Below, one piece after another: positions 44,675 to 54,833 of a stretch of 64,000 bases of DNA (position 1 is the first letter of the stretch; the number at the start of each line of letters is the position of its first letter). Source of the stretch: Caldilineaceae bacterium (GTDB taxonomy: Bacteria > Chloroflexota > Anaerolineae > Caldilineales > Caldilineaceae); NCBI GenBank assembly GCA_026708085.1, contig JAPOVP010000087.1, forward strand, positions 17,741 through 81,740, given 5' to 3'. The position numbers and the translations under genes were made by a program. The notes beneath the pieces are model-generated. The model had not been told where the DNA came from. It saw nothing but the letters and a program-made list of their open reading frames with translations, and did not search any database.

Positions 44675-45588
44675 TTCTCACCGCCGTAATAGACCCAGCG
44701 GGCCGATGTCTTAAAAATGATGAGTGAGAAAACTACGATAATCAGGAACAGTATCCAGGCCAAGGCGGACGCCTTGCCCATTCTCAGGTATTCGAAGGCA
44801 TTACGATAGAGATGGATCAGATAGAACTCTGTCGAGTTCATGGGGCCGCCCTCGGTAAGAAGCCAGGGGACGGTAAACTCCTGGAAGGCGACGATCAGCC
44901 CCATTATCAGATTGAACAGGATAATTGGTGAGGTCAGTGGAATGGTGACGTTGCGGAATCTGTGCCACAGATTGGCCCCGTCGACAGTCGCGGCCTCGTA
45001 GAGAGAGCGTGGGACATCCTGCAGCGCAGCCAGGAATATGACAACGGCAGCCCCTTGTGCCCAAATCGCGACGAGGATCAGTGAGGGCTTGGCCCAGCCC
45101 GGGTTGGAGAGAAAAGGGATGATGGGCAGGCCGAAATAGCGAAGGACACCGTTGATGGCGCCGTATTGGACGTTCATCAGAAACTGCCACACCATGGCCG
45201 ATGCCACCGCGGGAACAATCGACGGGACGTAGATTACGCTGCGGAAGAAGGAGCGGGCGACGATCCTGGAGTTCAACATATTTGCAATGATAAAAGCCGC
45301 GCCGACACCGAATGGAACGCTGAGCCCCACATAGAAGAGCGTGTTGTACATCACGTTCCAGAAGTGCGGATCGTCAAAGAAGAGGGTCAAATAGTTTTTG
45401 GCCCCGAGAAAGACAGGGGGTCTCAGCAGGTCGTAGCGGGTGAGGCTGTAATACAGTGACGACAGAAGAGGATAGATCGTAAAGAGAAGAAAACCCAGAG
45501 CCCAAGGTGAGACGAACAACAGTCCCAGACGCAGGTTGCGCCACTCCTGCGGCGTATAACGGCTGACCTTTTCTGTGCTGGCTGCCAT
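44671..45588 (-). CDS. Sugar ABC transporter permease (MalF type)
   Basis: The 305-aa protein has six predicted helices and the EAA loop EAATVDGANLWHRFRNVTIP. It pairs with the MalG-type gene downstream, overlapping it by four bases. A 13-bp hairpin separates it from the upstream binding-protein gene. Confidence 0.93.
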   Translation of the reverse strand: MAASTEKVSRYTPQEWRNLRLGLLFVSPWALGFLLFTIYPLLSSLYYSLTRYDLLRPPVFLGAKNYLTLFFDDPHFWNVMYNTLFYVGLSVPFGVGAAFIIANMLNSRIVARSFFRSVIYVPSIVPAVASAMVWQFLMNVQYGAINGVLRYFGLPIIPFLSNPGWAKPSLILVAIWAQGAAVVIFLAALQDVPRSLYEAATVDGANLWHRFRNVTIPLTSPIILFNLIMGLIVAFQEFTVPWLLTEGGPMNSTEFYLIHLYRNAFEYLRMGKASALAWILFLIIVVFSLIIFKTSARWVYYGGEK

Positions 45589-45616
45589 ACGAGATTCCTT
45601 CTCTTTTCCAGGCAGT

Positions 45617-45647
45617 TAGCGGCCAGGCCAGAAAGGCCTGGCCGCTA
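45617..45647 (-). promoter_or_regulatory. Perfect 13-bp hairpin between binding protein and permease genes
   Basis: TAGCGGCCAGGCC (45617-45629) pairs exactly with GGCCTGGCCGCTA (45635-45647), loop AGAAA, 11 bases after the binding-protein stop in transcript sense. No T-tract follows. As in the maltose operon, such an element would protect the binding-protein mRNA and lower downstream expression. Confidence 0.75.
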
Positions 45648-45658
45648 GATGGTATCAG

Positions 45659-47014
45659 TTAGAGTCCTTGGGCTTCCCACTCGTCTTCGGCGCGCTTTTG
45701 CAACTCTGCCACTGCCTCTTGGGGGGTAATCAAGTCACGGTAGACTTGCTCGCGAAGATCCCAAAGTTGCGTATTAACGAACCAGTGGATCGGCGAACGA
45801 CGTCCCACGATCCAGTCGGTTACTTCCTCGATGTTTTCAATGTAGAAACGCAGTCCAGGGAAGGTGTCTACATCGATCGTGGGCAACCATGACTGGATGC
45901 CCATAATCCAGCCGACTTCGTGGAAAATGATATTGAGCGGCTCTTCAGTGTGGAGGAATTCAGCAACTTTGAAAATTCCATCCGGGTTTTTGCCGTCGCG
46001 GTAGATCTGTACCATATGAGGACCGGTAGCCATGATCTTTGCGCCCTCGCGGAAGGCGGGTACGGGCGCCCAGGTGGCCCGATTGTGGACAGCCACCTCC
46101 GGCTTCTGGATTGTAGTCTCGCCAGCGTGCCAATATCCTTCAATAATCATGGATTGGACTTCGGCATTGAAGGCTGCGCCCCAAGTGCCCTGCCCCTCGA
46201 CGGAGCGGAGGCCGGCGAAGTTGTCGGGGCCAATGAAGCGGAAGAATTCGGCCTGCGTTTCGATTCCTTGAGCCATCAACTCGTGGTCAAGGTGGAAGGT
46301 CTGTTCTTCGTCATTCCACCAGGTGTGACCATAAGAGGTGGCGATGAAGTCGGGTTCACCTGCCATGGCGTCAATGGGGTCAAGACCGATGCGGAGGACG
46401 TTACCGCCGTCGTCAAACTGCGAGAGCTCCTTGTGCCATTCCATGACGCCTTCCCATGTCAACGGCGGGTTGTCGGGGTCGAGGCCGGCCTCTTCAACGT
46501 GCTGGGCATTGTAGTTCAACCCATACCAGAGGAACGACTCGATGGAAGGTACGCCGATGAGATCGGCACCGTAGAATCCTCCCTGCCAGACGGCGTCGAC
46601 CACTTCGTTCGGGTCGATGATCTCACTGGAGTCCACCATATCGTTGACCGGTAGACAAACGCCGCGGGACCAGAGGCCGGGATAGTCCATGTTGGAGCCG
46701 CCATCCGGAGGATCCCCGGCTGCCAGCGCGGTCAGAACGGCCTCATTGTTGGTACTGCCGCGATAGTCCAAGGTGGTGTTTTCGCCGATATGCGCCTGAA
46801 AGCTTTCGAGTTGGGAGATAGACTCCACAGCGGGGTCAAGATTTCCCCAGGCATACCACCAGGTGATGGTCTGGGGTTCTGCGGCCATAGAGTCATCGCC
46901 TTCTGAGGCTGCTGGGGCAGCGCCGGGTGCGGCGCAGGCGGCCAGAGCGGCGGAGCCAGCGACAAGGCCGGTAGTGCGCAGGAAATCTCGGCGGCTAATG
47001 ATTCGTCTTGTCAT
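45659..47014 (-). CDS. Extracellular sugar-binding lipoprotein of the ABC importer (Tat-exported)
   Basis: The 451-aa protein starts with a twin-arginine motif (RRDFLRTTG) and a lipobox ending at LAAC, so it is likely exported folded and anchored by lipid. The mature part has the SBP family 1 pattern (TITWWYAWGN, then GVMEWHKELSQF). A strong AAGGAGG seven bases before ATG 47014 fixes the start; the frame runs 18 codons further upstream without support. It heads the importer operon. The bound sugar cannot be told. Confidence 0.92.
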   Translation of the reverse strand: MTRRIISRRDFLRTTGLVAGSAALAACAAPGAAPAASEGDDSMAAEPQTITWWYAWGNLDPAVESISQLESFQAHIGENTTLDYRGSTNNEAVLTALAAGDPPDGGSNMDYPGLWSRGVCLPVNDMVDSSEIIDPNEVVDAVWQGGFYGADLIGVPSIESFLWYGLNYNAQHVEEAGLDPDNPPLTWEGVMEWHKELSQFDDGGNVLRIGLDPIDAMAGEPDFIATSYGHTWWNDEEQTFHLDHELMAQGIETQAEFFRFIGPDNFAGLRSVEGQGTWGAAFNAEVQSMIIEGYWHAGETTIQKPEVAVHNRATWAPVPAFREGAKIMATGPHMVQIYRDGKNPDGIFKVAEFLHTEEPLNIIFHEVGWIMGIQSWLPTIDVDTFPGLRFYIENIEEVTDWIVGRRSPIHWFVNTQLWDLREQVYRDLITPQEAVAELQKRAEDEWEAQGL

Positions 47015-47323
47015 GCAATTTTCCTCCTTAAGTTGGATTGCTGAGTAATTCCTTCTTTGTAATTGCAATTGCTGGAATGCATTGAGTCTTCAGCCATGGC
47101 TGCACTTTTTGCCAAGACGGAGCTAACACGCCGTCTCTGGGACGCAGCCATTCTGCTGCAGGTTCACCGACTTGCAGCAACGCGTCCTTGGCGCTTGCCG
47201 TCCGCTGTGTACGGGGGATGCACGTTTGGGCGAGGCAATTGGAGAGACTCCCAGGCAGGTGGGGGCCCTTCTGGCACTGGGTCTGAGCTAAGCTCGAATG
47301 CCAGGCGATGCTATGTCCATGGG

Positions 47324-47332
47324 ATTATATCA
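47324..47332 (-). promoter_or_regulatory. Extended -10 of the sugar importer operon
   Basis: On the minus strand TGATATAAT (47332-47324) is a perfect extended -10. The -35 is weak. It lies about 310 bases before the binding-protein start, leaving a long leader in 47015-47323 that holds no gene. Confidence 0.5.
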
Positions 47333-47421
47333 GATGGCGACTCTGAGACGAAAAAAATGAGTGCTTCAAGGCAATCAGCCTCTGCAACTGGTTCCTCGCT
47401 GTACTTGATCAACTGGGGCGG

Positions 47422-47673
47422 TTAGGTATTCGCCAGATTACTGACCTGCAGCGGCCCTCCTTCACATTCAAGTTCTTCTTTGGTGAGAGTAATGGCTTCC
47501 CAGGGCACGGGCCAGATCGTCTGAACTCGGTCGCCACTATAGCATACGAATGGCGCCCCCCTACGATTGGGACAAAGCATTCGCTTCTTCTTTGGAGAGA
47601 ACTTTCGGGAGATGGTCAGTTCTCCTACCGGCTTGTATGCATCAGGTTCATTTTGATGTAGAGGGGCAGGCAT
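47422..47673 (-). CDS. Doubtful small ORF
   Basis: This 83-aa frame contains MLCPNRRGAPFVCYSGD and a fairly protein-like composition, but there is no ribosome site and no recognised family. It runs out of the tandem-repeat array. It may be a relic. Confidence 0.2.
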   Translation of the reverse strand: MPAPLHQNEPDAYKPVGELTISRKFSPKKKRMLCPNRRGAPFVCYSGDRVQTIWPVPWEAITLTKEELECEGGPLQVSNLANT

Positions 47674-47685
47674 TGTTGTCTGTGT

Positions 47686-48140
47686 GTTGGACGAGAGTTT
47701 ACTAGCGTTCACGAGAGTTAACGAGCGTTTACGAGCGCTTTAGGGGTGTCTGAAAACCAGTTTACGGGATTTGCGTGATGGGCTTACATGAAGGCTTTGC
47801 ATGTCAGGTTGTCTCGTGTGAGCGTTGGACGAGCGTTTATGAGCGTTTACGAGTGTTTCCGGGTTGTCTGAAAACCAGTTCACGGGATTTGCGTGATGGG
47901 CTTAGACGGAGGCTTTGCATGTCAGGTAGGCTCGTGTGAGCGTTGGACGAGCGTTTATGAGCGTTTACGTGCGATTTAGAGTTGTCCGAAAACCAGTTCA
48001 CGGGATTTGCATGATGGGCCTAGACGGAGGCTTTGCATGTCAGGTAGTCTCGTGTGGGCGTTGGACGAGAGTTTATGAGCGTTTACGAGCGTTTTTGGGT
48101 TGTCTGAAAACCAGTTCACGGGATTTGCGTGATGAGCTTT
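47686..48140. repeat. 118-bp tandem repeat array with nested 10-bp repeats
   Basis: The segment TGAAAACCAG recurs at 47751, 47869, 47987 and 48105, exactly 118 bases apart, and GTTGGACGAG at 47824, 47942 and 48060, also 118 apart. The first unit is 20 bases longer because it holds five decamers of the type ACGAGCGTTT (47691-47740), where later units hold three. Units differ by a few substitutions. There is no spacer diversity, so it is not a CRISPR. Function unknown. Confidence 0.9.
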
Positions 48141-48667
48141 CGTAAGGGCTTGGCCAGCGCTGACGGCCCCTTACAAGTACTTCTGTGCGTTGAACGAGAG
48201 TTGTACAAACTCTTACTTGGCGGGACGAGTCTGGGCGTCAATATGGCGGAAATGGCGGGAATAGCGGAAAAGTCGGGCAAAAGCGGGCGAATTTTTTTCT
48301 TGTTCTTGTTGTTGTTACGCTGTAGCATCAGTTTTTTCGTTCATAGAGTCGATTCCCGGTACTGGCAACCGCCACGCGATTCTCGCACACGCCAGACACG
48401 CGCCGGTCAGCCGGCGACCGGGAGAGCAGGGCGACGCGTCTGGACACTCCAGGTTGGGAAGTGTCGTGTCGGTGCGGGCATCTCTTGTTTTTTCCCGGAC
48501 TTCTGCGCTGGGCTACGAACGCTTATCCCCGCTGTCTTTGTCGTGTGCCGTGCAGACAGGTTATGGGCAGCCAACAGTCTTGCCGGGGCCGTCTTTCGAA
48601 GTCAGATTCCCTGCAGAGGGAGTCATGGCATGACGATGACAGTACGCTTTCGGTATTGCCTTTTCAC
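48141..48667. other. Non-coding stretch between array and group II intron
   Basis: Near 48186 a decayed fragment GTTGAACGAGAG resembles the array. At 48241-48290 there is a degenerate G-rich run of GGCGGAAAT-type 9-mers. Open frames here have no family resemblance and no ribosome sites. I see no gene. Confidence 0.4.
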
Positions 48668-49370
48668 ATCTGGGTAGTCTCGGCAGGAAGCGAGTTTCTT
48701 GGATAAGCACTTTTCCCCCTGCCTGCCCCCAAACCGTGCATGCGACTTTCACCGCACACGGCTTTCCAGTTCGGCTTTGTAGGTGTCCCACTCTGTCCTA
48801 ACATCTATGGCTTTGAGACTAGATTCGGTTGTTTGCATTCGCATTCCTTTCTATCTCTTAGCCAGCCGAAACCTGCCACCCTGTTCCCCTTGTGAGTGGC
48901 TTTCCCACTCTCTGTAGCCGGTCGTTGCTCCGGCGAGTACTCGATGGCTCCGCAACCATATGCGTCTCCGCACTTAGGCCGATTCCGAATTCCGGTCACA
49001 GTATCCGTGTCTAGCTACCCTTAGACTTCCCGTTCGTCTCCTTTGTTTGGCTCTTTGCCAACGATAGTCATCTTTGGCGGGTACTACAGGGCCCGTGCCT
49101 ATCCCTGTAGCTTAGTTGAATCAGGTATCGACTACCTTTCCTGATGGTCATAACTTTTACCCGATGGAGACTGGAATTCAAGCAGTATAGCTTTAGTCTT
49201 AGGTAGCAGGTCTTGCGGGAGCGGTTTCAGTGTAGTTCATTCGCCCTCCCGCTTTACTTCGCTGCTTTATGACCTTTCCTTTCGTGCCAGGCCATTGAAG
49301 TTGACCTACGTGATTTCCCGCTTCACGTGCCCACTCTGTGAGCAAGATACTGTGCCGTTAGACGGCGCAC
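48668..49370 (-). mobile_element. Group II intron without encoded protein (putative)
   Basis: Read on the minus strand, the element begins with GTGCG at 49370, the group II 5' consensus, followed by a GCCGT/ACGGC hairpin. About 600 nt of domain I-like sequence follow. At 48766-48731 comes a 34-nt-type domain V hairpin: AGCCGTGTGCGGT, GAAA loop, GTCGCATGCACGGTT, with the AGC catalytic triad. Domain VI-like pairing (GGCAGG/CCTGCC) and CTACCCAGAT follow, placing the branch-point A about eight bases before an AT 3' end near 48668. No reverse-transcriptase frame is present, so splicing or mobility would need a protein acting in trans. Exact ends are approximate. A 9-bp palindrome (CTTGATTTC/GAAATCAAG, 49409-49429) lies just upstream in its sense. 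Confidence 0.7.
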
Positions 49371-49590
49371 CCACGGTTTTATTATATCACTGTTTTCGAT
49401 GCTTTTGCCTTGATTTCTTGGAAATCAAGAGATTGAAAGGTCGCCGGTCATCAGCTGCGGAATGAATTCTGGCGTTGAGAACGGGAGTCGTTTACGTTTG
49501 TCCGACCTGGAGTCTGCGGGCCTATGATGTAATCAATCCATGAGAGACACAAAGGTTCAGGTAGCGTCCTCAAGGGTGAGGCAATCACGA

Positions 49591-49620
49591 GGGCACCCAC
49601 AAGGGGTGCCCCTACGGGGG
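49591..49620. repeat. GGGCACCC-ACAAGG-GGTGCCCCTAC palindromic repeat
   Basis: GGGCACCC and GGGTGCCC flank a short ACAAG-type loop, followed by CTACGGGG. The same design with changed but still pairing stem bases is found at 63852-63880 (GGGCAGGC ACAAG GCCTGCCC CTACAGGG), with a truncated relative near 4461 and a terminator-like relative at 25484. Confidence 0.65.
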
Positions 49621-49759
49621 ATGGTGAAACTGTTTCACTGCTGTTGAGATCAGCTATAGAATAGTGGTTTGAGAGTGATTGCTTGTGACGATTTGGGGCC
49701 GGATCCGGACTCCGTTCAACTGTCTGGCCGGCTCGATTCTTCCGGGGGGCAGAATTACC

Positions 49760-50734
49760 ATGTTTACCGTTATCGGGACCTGCACCGTTGATCTTTTCGT
49801 GTCCAATCTGGCTGGGATGCCGCGCAGCGAGGGGGATGAGTTTACGGTTGACAGCCTTGTCTTTCATGACGAGCCGCTCAGAACGTCGCTGGGGGGAAAT
49901 GGGGCGAATTCGGCCTATGCCCTGGCGCGGTTGGGGGCGGCGGTGGAGCTGGTTGGGGGCTTGGGAGAGGACCATCTTGGCGATTGGATGGCATCGCAAC
50001 TGGAAGACGCGGGCGTCGGGATGGGGAGCGTCAAGAGATACCCCGGGACGGGTACTGCGACAACGCTCATTCTCAGCGACAGGGAGCAGAATCGACTGGC
50101 CTTTCACCACGAAGGCGCCAACAGGGCCGTTGACGGCAGTTCCATCGGCAGTACTCTCGTTCGCGGTTCGGACATGCTGCTGCTTACGAGCTACTCGATA
50201 ATGCCGGGTCTGCGTCCTTACGGCGCCGTCGAACTGTTTCGGGAGGCTCGACAGAGCGGCACGCGCACTGCGGTAGACATCGGTCCGGCCATCGGCGAAC
50301 CGGCCCACTTGGAGGAGTTGCGTCCGCTGCTGGCCCTGACAAACTATTTCATCTGCAATGAGCACGAGTTAGCGGTCTGTACTGGAGGAGTTGAGCTGGC
50401 TGCGGGGATGGCGGCGATCCTGGAGTGCGGGGCAGGATGTGTGGTCATCAAACGGGGGGCGGAAGGCGCTGTGGTCCTGGAAAGGGATGGCATTGCTGCC
50501 AGCTCGATAGGCGGACCGACTCATGTGCCCGGATTCCCGGTCGAGGTACAGACTACGGTTGGCGCGGGGGATTCATTCAATGCCGGATTCCTGCTGGCGA
50601 TACAGGAGGGGTCCACTGCTGAGCAGGGGGGGCGCTTTGGTAACGCGGTGGCGGCCACTGTCGTTTCCACGTCAGACCGACCGCTGGATGCACTTTCGCG
50701 GGAGGTTGTTAGTCGCCTGATTGGACCGTCATAA
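49760..50734 (+). CDS. PfkB/ribokinase-family sugar kinase
   Basis: The 324-aa kinase has the N-terminal substrate motif SLGGNGANSAYALARLGAAV and the C-terminal catalytic signature TTVGAGDSFNAGF, in which the Asp is the general base. It phosphorylates a sugar or nucleoside with ATP. ATG 49760 begins at the conserved first strand (FTVIGTCTVDLFV); the longer open frame does not look coding. Its 3' end overlaps the convergent MBL-fold gene by 26 bases. Confidence 0.92.
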   Translation: MFTVIGTCTVDLFVSNLAGMPRSEGDEFTVDSLVFHDEPLRTSLGGNGANSAYALARLGAAVELVGGLGEDHLGDWMASQLEDAGVGMGSVKRYPGTGTATTLILSDREQNRLAFHHEGANRAVDGSSIGSTLVRGSDMLLLTSYSIMPGLRPYGAVELFREARQSGTRTAVDIGPAIGEPAHLEELRPLLALTNYFICNEHELAVCTGGVELAAGMAAILECGAGCVVIKRGAEGAVVLERDGIAASSIGGPTHVPGFPVEVQTTVGAGDSFNAGFLLAIQEGSTAEQGGRFGNAVAATVVSTSDRPLDALSREVVSRLIGPS

Positions 50735-51593
50735 GGCCGGCGGCCGACTTTTCAACAGTACAACGTTCGCCGGCCCGCAGCACGCGCACGGGCTGCTCCA
50801 GCGCGGCGGCGGCTGTGATGAAGGTATCTGGCGGCGCGGTATTGAAGGTGAACATCTCATAATGGCAGGGGATCGCCAGCTTGGCGTTGATGGCGCAGGC
50901 GAGAGTGGCGGCTTCGATGCCGTTGAGATTGCCGGCAACTTTGCGCTCCGGTTTGCTGCCATTGATGGGCAGGATGGCGACATCCACGTTGAAGGGTGTC
51001 AGCCTTTCCACCATCCCGTTGTAGTGGACCGTGTCCCCGCTGTGATAGACGGTCCAGGGGCCGAAGCTAGTCACATACCCCAGAAACCTGCACCTTCCCG
51101 CTTCATCTCTCTCCAACTCTTCGTGTGCAGCCGCGATGCCGTGAAAGTGGAACGCGCCCACATCTCTGTAGTCTCCGTCGTCCAGGCCCATAGGCCAGTC
51201 GGCGTTGCAGGCCAATCGTTCGGCTACGAAATCCCGGTTGGCCTCGGGTATTACGAACTGAAGGTCAGGGTTTGCTGCCTTCAGTGGGCTAAGCGTTTCG
51301 CCGTCCAGGTGATCGGTGTGGTTGTGACTGGAGGTCACTACGTCGACAAAGTTGAGCCTGTCGGGCGCGACGACCCGCTCGGTCATGCGGATGTGAGGTT
51401 TGTCGGTGGCGGCGTATTTCTTGGTCAGGGAATCGGAGAGGTAGGGATCGAAGAGAAGGAAGCGGTTCTGCCATTTGAGGAGGAAGCCGCTTTGGCCGAG
51501 CCACCAGATGTGCAGGACGCGTTCGTTTCCGGTTGCAACCTGCACATTATGGAGGAAGGCATCATCCTGAAGGAAGGGTTTGATCAGGGACAT
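50709..51593 (-). CDS. Metallo-beta-lactamase-fold hydrolase, UlaG-like
   Basis: The 294-aa protein has the MBL zinc motif SHNHTDHLD, the WWLGQSGFLLKW strand, GDTVHYN and a late CHYEMF histidine. This arrangement fits the UlaG/L-ascorbate-6-phosphate-lactonase-like group. ATG 51593 is taken because it leads straight into the conserved domain; ribosome site is weak. Pairing with a convergent sugar kinase suggests lactone or sugar-phosphate metabolism, but this is inference. Confidence 0.85.
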   Translation of the reverse strand: MSLIKPFLQDDAFLHNVQVATGNERVLHIWWLGQSGFLLKWQNRFLLFDPYLSDSLTKKYAATDKPHIRMTERVVAPDRLNFVDVVTSSHNHTDHLDGETLSPLKAANPDLQFVIPEANRDFVAERLACNADWPMGLDDGDYRDVGAFHFHGIAAAHEELERDEAGRCRFLGYVTSFGPWTVYHSGDTVHYNGMVERLTPFNVDVAILPINGSKPERKVAGNLNGIEAATLACAINAKLAIPCHYEMFTFNTAPPDTFITAAAALEQPVRVLRAGERCTVEKSAAGLMTVQSGD

Positions 51594-51851
51594 CGGAAGG
51601 GACCTAAGCGTTCTCGTAACTACTGAGCCATGTTGATCGTGTGGTCTGCCCGGGTGGAACGTAGTGCCAGGAATTGTATTAGCGGCCTCTTGATGGTTAT
51701 AGCGGTGCAGGTTGGGGCCAAATCGTGCTTGCCCTGCCTTCGCTGGCACATAGTCGGAATCTGCCAAGAGGCGGGATGAGGTGTAGACGGGTCGCCGCGG
51801 GTCGCCAACTTCAAATCACCCACTCACTCGCTACGGCGCGAACAGGACCGG

Positions 51852-51908
51852 GGGCGTTGCGGGGGCGGAGCCCCCGCACAAGGGAGGGCCGAATAGGCCC
51901 GACCGCCC
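51852..51908. repeat. Dispersed double-hairpin repeat, copy B
   Basis: The core reads GGGCGTTGC, then GCGGGGG-CGGAG-CCCCCGC, then AAGGGAGGGCC-GAATA-GGCCCGACCGCCC. It differs from copy A by one G:C pair in the first stem and two bases in the second loop, leaving both hairpins intact. The surrounding 51594-52047 region holds no other feature I can support. Confidence 0.8.
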
Positions 51909-52047
51909 GAACTGCAGTAGTCAGTTGTTAATGGTCAATGGTCAGTGAAAGAACCGAATGATAGGTGATAGGGTTGAAGTTGAGACAGGAGAAGAGACAC
52001 GTTTGGCCTGGCTGAATCATGAATGGCATCTGGCAGGGAGATAGGCA

Positions 52048-53301
<1,254 letters not shown>

Positions 53302-53350
53302 GTTATTCGCTCCTTCCGAGTTGGATGTAGGGTGGTCTGTCTTGCGGAAT

Positions 53351-53379
53351 ATGATAGTCAGTCGGCAACTTTGCGTCAA
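53351..53379 (-). promoter_or_regulatory. Sigma-70 promoter of the Gfo/Idh/MocA gene
   Basis: On the minus strand TTGACG (53379-53374) and TATCAT (53356-53351) have a 17-base spacer; both match five of six consensus bases. Confidence 0.65.
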
Positions 53380-53429
53380 TAGCGTATATGGCTGTGGGCG
53401 GCGAGTCGCTCCTGGGAAAACCGGCTAAA

Positions 53430-54491
53430 TCAGGAGCCCTTCGCGACCTCGAGGGCGGCCTGGGCGGCGGCGGGGATACGCGGGCCGAAGGCGGCGAAGC
53501 GCTTGTCCTGCGTCTGGCCGCGCACGTAGCGGACGTAAATCTGGGCGATGATGACGGTCACCCGGAAGAGGCTGAGTGCATGGTAGAAGTGAATGGCGGA
53601 CAGGTCGCGGCCGCTGTGTTGGGCATAGGTGTCGATGAGTTGCTGGCGGCGCAGGAAGCGGTCGTCGAGGGGCATCATTGCCATGGTCCTGAAGTGGGGG
53701 GGATCGTCGGGCAGGCACCACCAGGCCAGCAGCGCGCCGACGTCCGAGAGGGGATCGCCGAGCGTGCACATATCCCAATCGAAGACGGCGACGATGCGGC
53801 CCGGGTCGTCAGGGTCAAGCATCACATTGTCCAACTTATAGTCGTTGTGGACGAGCGACGGCGTAGCTTCAGGCGGCTCGTTTTCTCGCAACCAATTGTA
53901 AACAGCGTCCATCTCCGGCAGTTCCTCCAGCCTTGCCGCCTGCCAACGCCGCCACCAGCCTTCGATTTGCCGTCTGATGAAGCCTGCCGGCCGACCCAGA
54001 TCTCCCAGACCGATAGCTTCGTAGTCGACCGCGTGGAGGTCTGAGAGCGCCTCGACAAGTGCAATGCTCATGCGTGCGGGGGCGTCGCTCCAGGTGTCGT
54101 AGGCCGGCGGAATCTCATCCCGGACGACGATGCCCTGGCGTCGCTCCATCACGAAGAACGGTGCGCCGACGATCGACTCGTCATCGGAGAAGAGGTAGGC
54201 ACGGGGGGCAAGGGGATAAGCGTTCCAAAGCCGTAAGAGCACTTTGGACTCTCTGGCCATGTCATGTGCGGACGGGGCAACAGGGCCAAGGGGAGGGCGA
54301 CGGAAGACGTACTCATGGGTGCCATAATCCAGCAGATAGGTGAGGTTGGCTGCGCCGCCGCCGAATTGGCGCACGGTCAAAGGATTGTCAGTACCGGGCA
54401 ACTTGCCGCGCAGGAACGCCTCGACTGCGCGTTCGTCAAAGCGCTCATCGACGCGAACGCTGATCGTATCTGAAGGGTACGGGGAGGTCAT
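53430..54491 (-). CDS. APH-like phosphotransferase (ACAD10/11-type kinase family)
   Basis: The 353-aa protein has the aminoglycoside-phosphotransferase/choline-kinase fold: an ATP-binding N-lobe (GGGAANLTYLL), the catalytic loop LVHNDYKLDNVML and the metal-binding FDWDMCTLGDP. The order of segments and length fit the kinase domain linked to ACAD10/11 rather than antibiotic resistance enzymes. ATG 54491 is chosen because upstream sequence contains a good promoter rather than coding signal. Confidence 0.88.
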   Translation of the reverse strand: MTSPYPSDTISVRVDERFDERAVEAFLRGKLPGTDNPLTVRQFGGGAANLTYLLDYGTHEYVFRRPPLGPVAPSAHDMARESKVLLRLWNAYPLAPRAYLFSDDESIVGAPFFVMERRQGIVVRDEIPPAYDTWSDAPARMSIALVEALSDLHAVDYEAIGLGDLGRPAGFIRRQIEGWWRRWQAARLEELPEMDAVYNWLRENEPPEATPSLVHNDYKLDNVMLDPDDPGRIVAVFDWDMCTLGDPLSDVGALLAWWCLPDDPPHFRTMAMMPLDDRFLRRQQLIDTYAQHSGRDLSAIHFYHALSLFRVTVIIAQIYVRYVRGQTQDKRFAAFGPRIPAAAQAALEVAKGS

Positions 54492-54561
54492 TGATATTGA
54501 GCAGGATGGCGAGATTGTTCGCGATGCGCGGGACACGGTGTCAACCGCTGTATTTCGGGCG

Positions 54562-54590
54562 ATTATATCGCAGATTTGAAATTCTGTCCC
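54562..54590 (-). promoter_or_regulatory. Promoter of the APH-like kinase gene
   Basis: On the minus strand a perfect TATAAT (54567-54562) has GGGACA (54590-54585) upstream at 17 bases. It lies 70 bases before the start codon in the 342-base divergent gap 54492-54833; I see no clear promoter for the plus-strand gene. Confidence 0.5.
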
Positions 54591-54833
54591 TTCAGAGAGG
54601 AGCTTCTTCCGAATACCGTCAGGCAGGTCGATTGCTGCGCGTTTGGGCTTTGACATCTCCCTTGAAATCAAGTACCGTTTAGGCGCGGATGGGAGCCGCG
54701 CGGGAAGTATGCGGTCGTCCGGCAAAGGTAGAAGAAGCGGAGCCCTTCTACCAGGTGCGGCTTGCTGAAGGCTGAGTGCTGGCCAGCGCCTCAGCGGAAT
54801 AGAATCGCGATTTGAGCCATATGTCCCCCAATC

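Noticed and set aside
47686..48140. CRISPR-like regular array
   Set aside because: The whole 118-bp unit repeats with only point differences; there are no unique spacers and no cas genes in the window.
47936..48145. Reading frame on the plus strand inside the tandem array
   Set aside because: It consists of repeat units, has no ribosome site and resembles no family.
48129..48677. 182-codon open frame running towards the intron
   Set aside because: Low-complexity L/F-rich composition, no start signals, and it crosses the intron 3' end.
49409..49429. Palindrome CTTGATTTC-TTG-GAAATCAAG as a terminator
   Set aside because: No T-tract follows on either strand and no gene ends beside it.
49451..50365. 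304-codon open frame antisense to the PfkB gene
   Set aside because: It is a shadow of the well-supported kinase frame; its composition (Arg/Pro-rich) is typical of antisense frames.
53430..54491. Antibiotic resistance (aminoglycoside phosphotransferase)
   Set aside because: The fold is shared, but the motif spacing and length fit ACAD10/11-type kinases and the neighbours are metabolic.
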